This document shows, piece by piece, positions 60,458 through 64,000 of a stretch of DNA of 64,000 nt. A program made the translations under genes and the position numbers. A model generated the notes under the pieces. That model was not told the DNA's origin. It worked only from the letters and a program-made list of their open reading frames with translations, and searched no databases. This DNA comes from Streptomyces sp. ACA25. GTDB taxonomy: Bacteria; Actinomycetota; Actinomycetes; Streptomycetales; Streptomycetaceae. Within the stretch, counting starts at the first letter, position 1; every line of letters begins with the position of its first letter. Where the stretch lies: contig NZ_JAQKPV010000017.1 in NCBI RefSeq assembly GCF_028200735.1, forward strand, positions 1 to 64,000, in the 5' to 3' direction.

Positions 60458-61723
60458 TTGAACCGCCCGTTTCTCGCCGCAGCCACCGCCCTGCTCACCG
60501 GAGCCGGCCTGCTCAGCGGCTGCTCGCTGGCCACCTCCGCCGGCGACGGAGAAGTACTCGACGTCTGGATGATGAATCACAGCGCGGGTGAGGAGTTTCT
60601 CGACAAGGTCGTGACCGGCTTCGAACGCGAGAACGAGGGCGTCGAGGTGAGGGTGACCATCCAGGAGTGGGGCGGTATCGGGGAGAAGATCACTGAGGCC
60701 CTCGACAGCGGAGAGGGCCCCGACGTGATCGAGGTCGGCAACACCCAGGTCGCCCAGTACGTCGACATCGGCGGCGTCAAGGACCTCACCAACCAGGTCA
60801 TCGATCTCAAGGGCGACGACTGGATAGCCGGCCTCGCCCAGCCGGGCCAGGTCTACGGACACCAGTACGGCATCCCCTTCTACGCCGCCAACCGCGTGGT
60901 CATCCACCGCACCGACCTCTTCGAGGAAGCGGGCATCGACGAGCTCCCCCGGGACCGCGCGGAGTGGCTGGACGTCACCGAGAAGCTCAACCAGGGCGCG
61001 CAGCAGGGCATCTACCTCCCCGGCCAGAACTGGTACGTGCTGGCGGGATTCATCTGGGACGAGGGCGGCGAACTGGCCGTCGAGAGCGGCGGGCAGTGGC
61101 GCGGCACCCTGGACACCGCGGAAGCCGAGGCCGGCATGGCCTTCTACGAGCGGCTGCACTCGCTGGGCAACGGCCCGTCGGACACCGACGAAGCCAACCC
61201 CGACCACGCCGAGGTGTTCGCCCGTGGCGATGTCGCCCAGCTGATCTCCACCCCGAACACCGCGCAGACCATCGTGGAGCTGAACCCCTCCCTGGCAGGC
61301 AAGCTGGGATTCTTCCCCGTGCCCGGCAAGGACGCCGACACTCCCGGGGCGGTGTTCACCGGCGGTTCCAACCTGATCATTCCGCAGGAGTCCGACAGCC
61401 CGGTCCTGGCCTACGAGTTCGTGAAGACGCTCACCAGCGAGGAGTGGCAGACGGAACTCGCACAGAGCCTCAGCCTGGTGCCCAACCGCACCACGCTCGC
61501 CGAAGTGGTGAAGGACGACCCGGGCGCCGCCGCGATGGTCGAGGGAGCCACCCGGAACGGCCGCTCCGCCCCGCACTCCCCCCGTTGGGGCGATGTCGAG
61601 GTCGACAACCCGATCAAGGAGTACCAGTCGGCCGTGCTCAACGGCGCCGATCCCCAGCAGGCCGGCAAGGACGCATCCGAGGAACTCACCGCCCTTCTCA
61701 ACGGGCTCCCTCGCAACCGTTAG
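60458..61723 (+). CDS. Orphan sugar-binding lipoprotein (SBP family 1, chito-oligosaccharide type)
   Basis: 421 residues from a TTG start at 60458 with CAGGGAG upstream; a longer start would place non-signal sequence first. The lipobox is TGAGLLSGC. LDVWMMNHSAGEEFLDKVVT begins the fold, and PDVIEVGNTQVAQYVDIGGV and GGSNLIIPQESDSPVLAYEF are typical of family 1 sugar-binding proteins. No permease or ATPase gene is adjacent, so it must use membrane partners and a shared ATPase such as MsiK encoded elsewhere. The DasR-like promoter suggests N-acetylglucosamine or chitobiose as ligand or inducer. It fits the LPMO at 14.8 kb as part of one chitin regulon. Confidence 0.88.
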   Translation: MNRPFLAAATALLTGAGLLSGCSLATSAGDGEVLDVWMMNHSAGEEFLDKVVTGFERENEGVEVRVTIQEWGGIGEKITEALDSGEGPDVIEVGNTQVAQYVDIGGVKDLTNQVIDLKGDDWIAGLAQPGQVYGHQYGIPFYAANRVVIHRTDLFEEAGIDELPRDRAEWLDVTEKLNQGAQQGIYLPGQNWYVLAGFIWDEGGELAVESGGQWRGTLDTAEAEAGMAFYERLHSLGNGPSDTDEANPDHAEVFARGDVAQLISTPNTAQTIVELNPSLAGKLGFFPVPGKDADTPGAVFTGGSNLIIPQESDSPVLAYEFVKTLTSEEWQTELAQSLSLVPNRTTLAEVVKDDPGAAAMVEGATRNGRSAPHSPRWGDVEVDNPIKEYQSAVLNGADPQQAGKDASEELTALLNGLPRNR

Positions 61724-61770
61724 CCGGGAGCCGGCGGCGACCGGACATGCCCTCCCCGGGACGGTTCACA

Positions 61771-61795
61771 GCGGCGGCAGCTCAGCTGCCGCCGC
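61771..61795. terminator. Perfect palindrome over the esterase stop
   Basis: Twelve-base arms (GCGGCGGCAGCT and its complement) around one base, covering the stop codon of the esterase and lying 48 bases after the lipoprotein gene. Probably a bidirectional terminator for these convergent genes. Confidence 0.65.
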
Positions 61796-62765
61796 CCTCC
61801 AGCCCCCGGCCGGCAAGCCAGCGCAGCTGCTCCTCGGGCTGCGAACCCCGGCCGCCGCCGTGGTCGCCGAACTCCCAGACCGTGAGATCCTTCTGCCCCG
61901 CGTAGCGGTGGTAAGCGGCGAAAACCGTCGACGGCGGACACACCGGATCCATCAGACCGACGCTGAACAGTGCCGGAGCCGTCGCGCGCGGAGCGAAGTG
62001 CAGGCCGTCGAAGTGCGCCAGGGTGCGGAACACCGGCGCCGGGTCAGTCCGGGTGTGCTCACTCAGATACGCCACGATCTCCGGATACGGCCCCAGCGTC
62101 GCGCACTCGGCGCCCCGCCGGAAGTGGCACAGAAACGGCACGTCGATCAGCGCCGCCGCCACCGCGTCCCCCGCCAGGCCCGCCGTTGCCAGGGCCAGAC
62201 CGCCACCCTGACTGGCACCCGAGACGATCACCCGGTCAGGGTCCACAGCCGGGTGCTCGCGCAACGCGTCCACCGCCCGCACACAGTCCGTCATCAACCG
62301 CCGGTAGTAGTAATGCTCCGGACTGTCGATGCCCCGAGTCATGAGACCGCGGTAGTACTGGGGTTCGGGCACCGGATCAGGGTCCGGGGTCGCGTGACCT
62401 TGGCCACGGCTGTCGACCACCAGATGCGCATATCCCGCGGCGCTCCACAGCAGCTGCTCGGTGTGCAGCCCGCGGCCACCGGAGTACCCGATGTACGACA
62501 CCACAGCGGGCAACGGCCCGCTCACCGCGCGCGGCAGCAGCAGCCAAGCGGCGACCGGTTGACCGCCCCAGCCGGAAAACCGCACGTCATAGGCATCGAC
62601 CGTGCGCAGTGGCGAGTTCGTCAGCCGCCGGTACTCCGCGGGCCCGGCCGCCGAGGCACGTGCTTCGGCCAGGGTCTTGGCCCAGAAGTCGCCGAATCCC
62701 TCAGGCTCGGCAACCTCCGGACGATATGCCCACAGTTCCTCCAGCGGCAGATCGGTCAGTGCCAT
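61782..62765 (-). CDS. AXE1-family esterase (acetylxylan esterase / cephalosporin-C deacetylase)
   Basis: 327 residues from the ATG at 62763-62765, with GGAG six bases upstream. There is no signal peptide. The N-terminal segment LEELWAYRPEVAEPEGFGDF, then WAKTLAEAR, is typical of CE7 enzymes. The nucleophile elbow is SGASQGGG; RGQG lies before it; Asp is in VGLMDPVCPP and His in GDHGGGRG. CE7 proteins deacetylate small acetylated xylo-oligosaccharides inside the cell and also cephalosporin C. It complements the xylose genes in this window. Alone in its transcript. Confidence 0.92.
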   Translation of the reverse strand: MALTDLPLEELWAYRPEVAEPEGFGDFWAKTLAEARASAAGPAEYRRLTNSPLRTVDAYDVRFSGWGGQPVAAWLLLPRAVSGPLPAVVSYIGYSGGRGLHTEQLLWSAAGYAHLVVDSRGQGHATPDPDPVPEPQYYRGLMTRGIDSPEHYYYRRLMTDCVRAVDALREHPAVDPDRVIVSGASQGGGLALATAGLAGDAVAAALIDVPFLCHFRRGAECATLGPYPEIVAYLSEHTRTDPAPVFRTLAHFDGLHFAPRATAPALFSVGLMDPVCPPSTVFAAYHRYAGQKDLTVWEFGDHGGGRGSQPEEQLRWLAGRGLEGGGS

Positions 62766-62897
62766 TACGTCTCCAGGAGGTGCGAAAGCGGTTGCTGCGG
62801 AGAAGCTACGGCGCCGGACTGCCCTGGTCAACGCCGTTCTCCGCTGCCATCATCAGCCCTGACCTCCCCCGCCGACGAGTGAAGGGCCACCCTCAAA

Positions 62898-64000
62898 ATG
62901 CCTGCCACCACCCTGCGCGATGTCTATATCGTCGACGCTGTCCGCACCCCGATCGGGAAGTACGGCGGTGCCCTCGCCCCCGTCCGCCCCGATGACCTGG
63001 CCGCCCACGTCGTGCGGGCACTCATCCGGCGCACGCCCGATCTGGACCCCTCACGCATCGAGGACGTGGTGTTCGGCAACGCCAACGGCGCCGGCGAGGA
63101 GAACCGCAACGTCGCCCGGATGGCCGTGCTGCTGTCCGGGCTGCCGGTCACCGTACCCGGCACCACCGTCAACCGGCTGTGCGCCTCCGGGCTGGAGGCC
63201 GTCGTGCAGGCCGCCCGCGCGATCGCCGTAGGGGACGCCGGCGCCGTGATCGCCGGCGGCGTCGAGTCGATGAGCCGCGCCCCCTGGGTGACGCCCAAGC
63301 CGGAGCGGGCCTTCCCGGCAGCCGCTCCGCAGATGCACTCCACCACCCTCGGCTGGCGCATGGTCAACCCCCGGATGCGGCCGGAGTGGACCGTGTCGCT
63401 CGGGGAGGGCGCAGAGCTCATAGCCGACAAGCACGGCCTGACCCGCGAGCAGCAGGACCTCTTCGCCCTGGACAGCCACCGCAAGGCCGCCGAAGCCTGG
63501 CGGGCCGGGCTCTACGACGCCGAGGTCGAACACTACGAGGGTGTCGACCTGGCACGGGACGAGGCCATCCGCGACGGCGGCACACCCGAGGCACTCGCCA
63601 AGCTGCGGCCATCCTTCCGCCCCGAGGGCGGCACCGTGACCGCCGCGAACTCCTCCCCGCTCAACGACGGCGCCGCCGCCCTGCTGCTGACCGACGAAGA
63701 GGGCCTGGCTGCGACCGGCCGCGAGCCGCTGGCCCGGGTCCGGGCGTCGGCCGTCACCGGTATCGAGCCCCAGCTGTTCGGCCTCGGCCCCGTGGAAGCG
63801 ATGCGCCGGGCCCTGGCCAAGGCGGGACGTGACTTCGGCGACCTGCACACCGTCGAGCTCAATGAGGCATTCGCCGCCCAGGCACTGGGCTGCCTGGCCG
63901 AGTCCCCCGAGCTCGACCCGGCCGTCGTCAACCCCCGGGGGGGCGCCGTCGCCATGGGCCACCCCCTGGGCGCGTCCGGGGCCCGGCTCGCCGGCTCCGT
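62898..64000 (+). CDS. Thiolase (acetyl-CoA acetyltransferase/PcaF-like), cut by the right edge
   Basis: 367 codons are visible from the ATG at 62898 and the frame is open at the edge. DVYIVDAVRTPIGKYGGALA is the thiolase start; the acyl-carrying Cys95 is in TVNRLCASGLEAV; NSSPLNDGAAA and VELNEAFAAQALG follow, and the His motif MGHPLGASGAR is reached just before the end. The second catalytic Cys lies outside. Degradative thiolases (FadA, PcaF) and acetoacetyl-CoA synthases share these motifs; I cannot separate them. It is divergent from the esterase. Confidence 0.92.
   Translation, partial: MPATTLRDVYIVDAVRTPIGKYGGALAPVRPDDLAAHVVRALIRRTPDLDPSRIEDVVFGNANGAGEENRNVARMAVLLSGLPVTVPGTTVNRLCASGLEAVVQAARAIAVGDAGAVIAGGVESMSRAPWVTPKPERAFPAAAPQMHSTTLGWRMVNPRMRPEWTVSLGEGAELIADKHGLTREQQDLFALDSHRKAAEAWRAGLYDAEVEHYEGVDLARDEAIRDGGTPEALAKLRPSFRPEGGTVTAANSSPLNDGAAALLLTDEEGLAATGREPLARVRASAVTGIEPQLFGLGPVEAMRRALAKAGRDFGDLHTVELNEAFAAQALGCLAESPELDPAVVNPRGGAVAMGHPLGASGARLAGS

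Noticed and set aside
1..64000. tRNA, rRNA, CRISPR arrays and phage attachment sites.
   Set aside because: No tRNA T-loop pattern in context, no regularly spaced direct repeats and no integrase gene were seen on either strand.

Overview
This window is high-GC actinomycete DNA, almost certainly from Streptomyces. The support is strong third-position GC bias, frequent GTG starts and one TTG start, ROK-family sugar repressors, the XRE/DUF397 pair, DUF574 methyltransferase, DasR-, CebR- and Nur-like operator sequences, and a modular type I PKS. Every call below is made by reading the sequence. Family names rest on motif recognition and remembered relatives; no database search was run.

Left end (1-9.8 kb): the flank of a macrolide-type biosynthetic cluster. 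The first gene runs off the left edge. It is the start of a modular PKS whose first domain is a KSQ, with the active-site Cys replaced by Gln161, i.e. a decarboxylating loading module. Next come a MycG/CYP107-like P450, then rightward a TylI/CYP113-like P450, a TylB/DesV-type sugar 3-aminotransferase, a glucose-1-phosphate thymidylyltransferase and a type II thioesterase. A convergent ABC-F ribosome-protection gene of TlrC type follows, preceded by a possible 24-codon leader peptide. This is the tylI-B-A1-O arrangement known from 16-membered macrolides, without the 4,6-dehydratase. The most economical reading is an amino-sugar macrolide locus, with the remaining genes to the left.

Border and scar region (9.8-16.3 kb): a two-gene unit of a small exported peptide and a Cys-rich protein, then a divergent TetR/AlkB alkane hydroxylase pair with a perfect operator. 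It also holds many decayed genes (HAD phosphatase, leucine-rich repeat protein, IS5-type transposase, VOC protein). Amid these lies an intact secreted AA10 LPMO whose promoter carries chitin-type direct repeats and a DasR-like site. A second IS5 remnant lies inside the PKS flank at 3.0-3.5 kb.

Middle (16.3-48 kb): general Streptomyces functions. These include a CrtI-like FAD oxidoreductase, an MpaB/DUF2236 protein, an ABC exporter, NUDIX, ThuA and DoxX proteins, and a heterodimeric ABC exporter pair with complementary degenerate ATP sites. They are followed by a xylose-type ABC operon (xylF-G-H plus ROK repressor), a DUF3516 helicase, a roadblock protein, an SGNH esterase, a DUF574 methyltransferase, an XRE/DUF397/HATPase group, a GH95 alpha-L-fucosidase and an NfeD-SPFH pair. 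Two perfect CebR-type boxes lie in a gene-poor stretch at 23.6-24.0 kb.

Right end (48-64 kb): xylose catabolism (xylA divergent from xylB-ROK), matB with a fused acyl-CoA carboxyltransferase, and a five-gene NikABCDE/Dpp-type ABC operon with a Nur-box-like operator. Then come an orphan sugar-binding lipoprotein with a DasR-like promoter, an AXE1-family esterase and the start of a thiolase that runs off the right edge. The shared theme outside the PKS is polysaccharide use (chitin, xylan, cello- and fuco-oligosaccharides). matB could feed extender units to polyketide synthesis.
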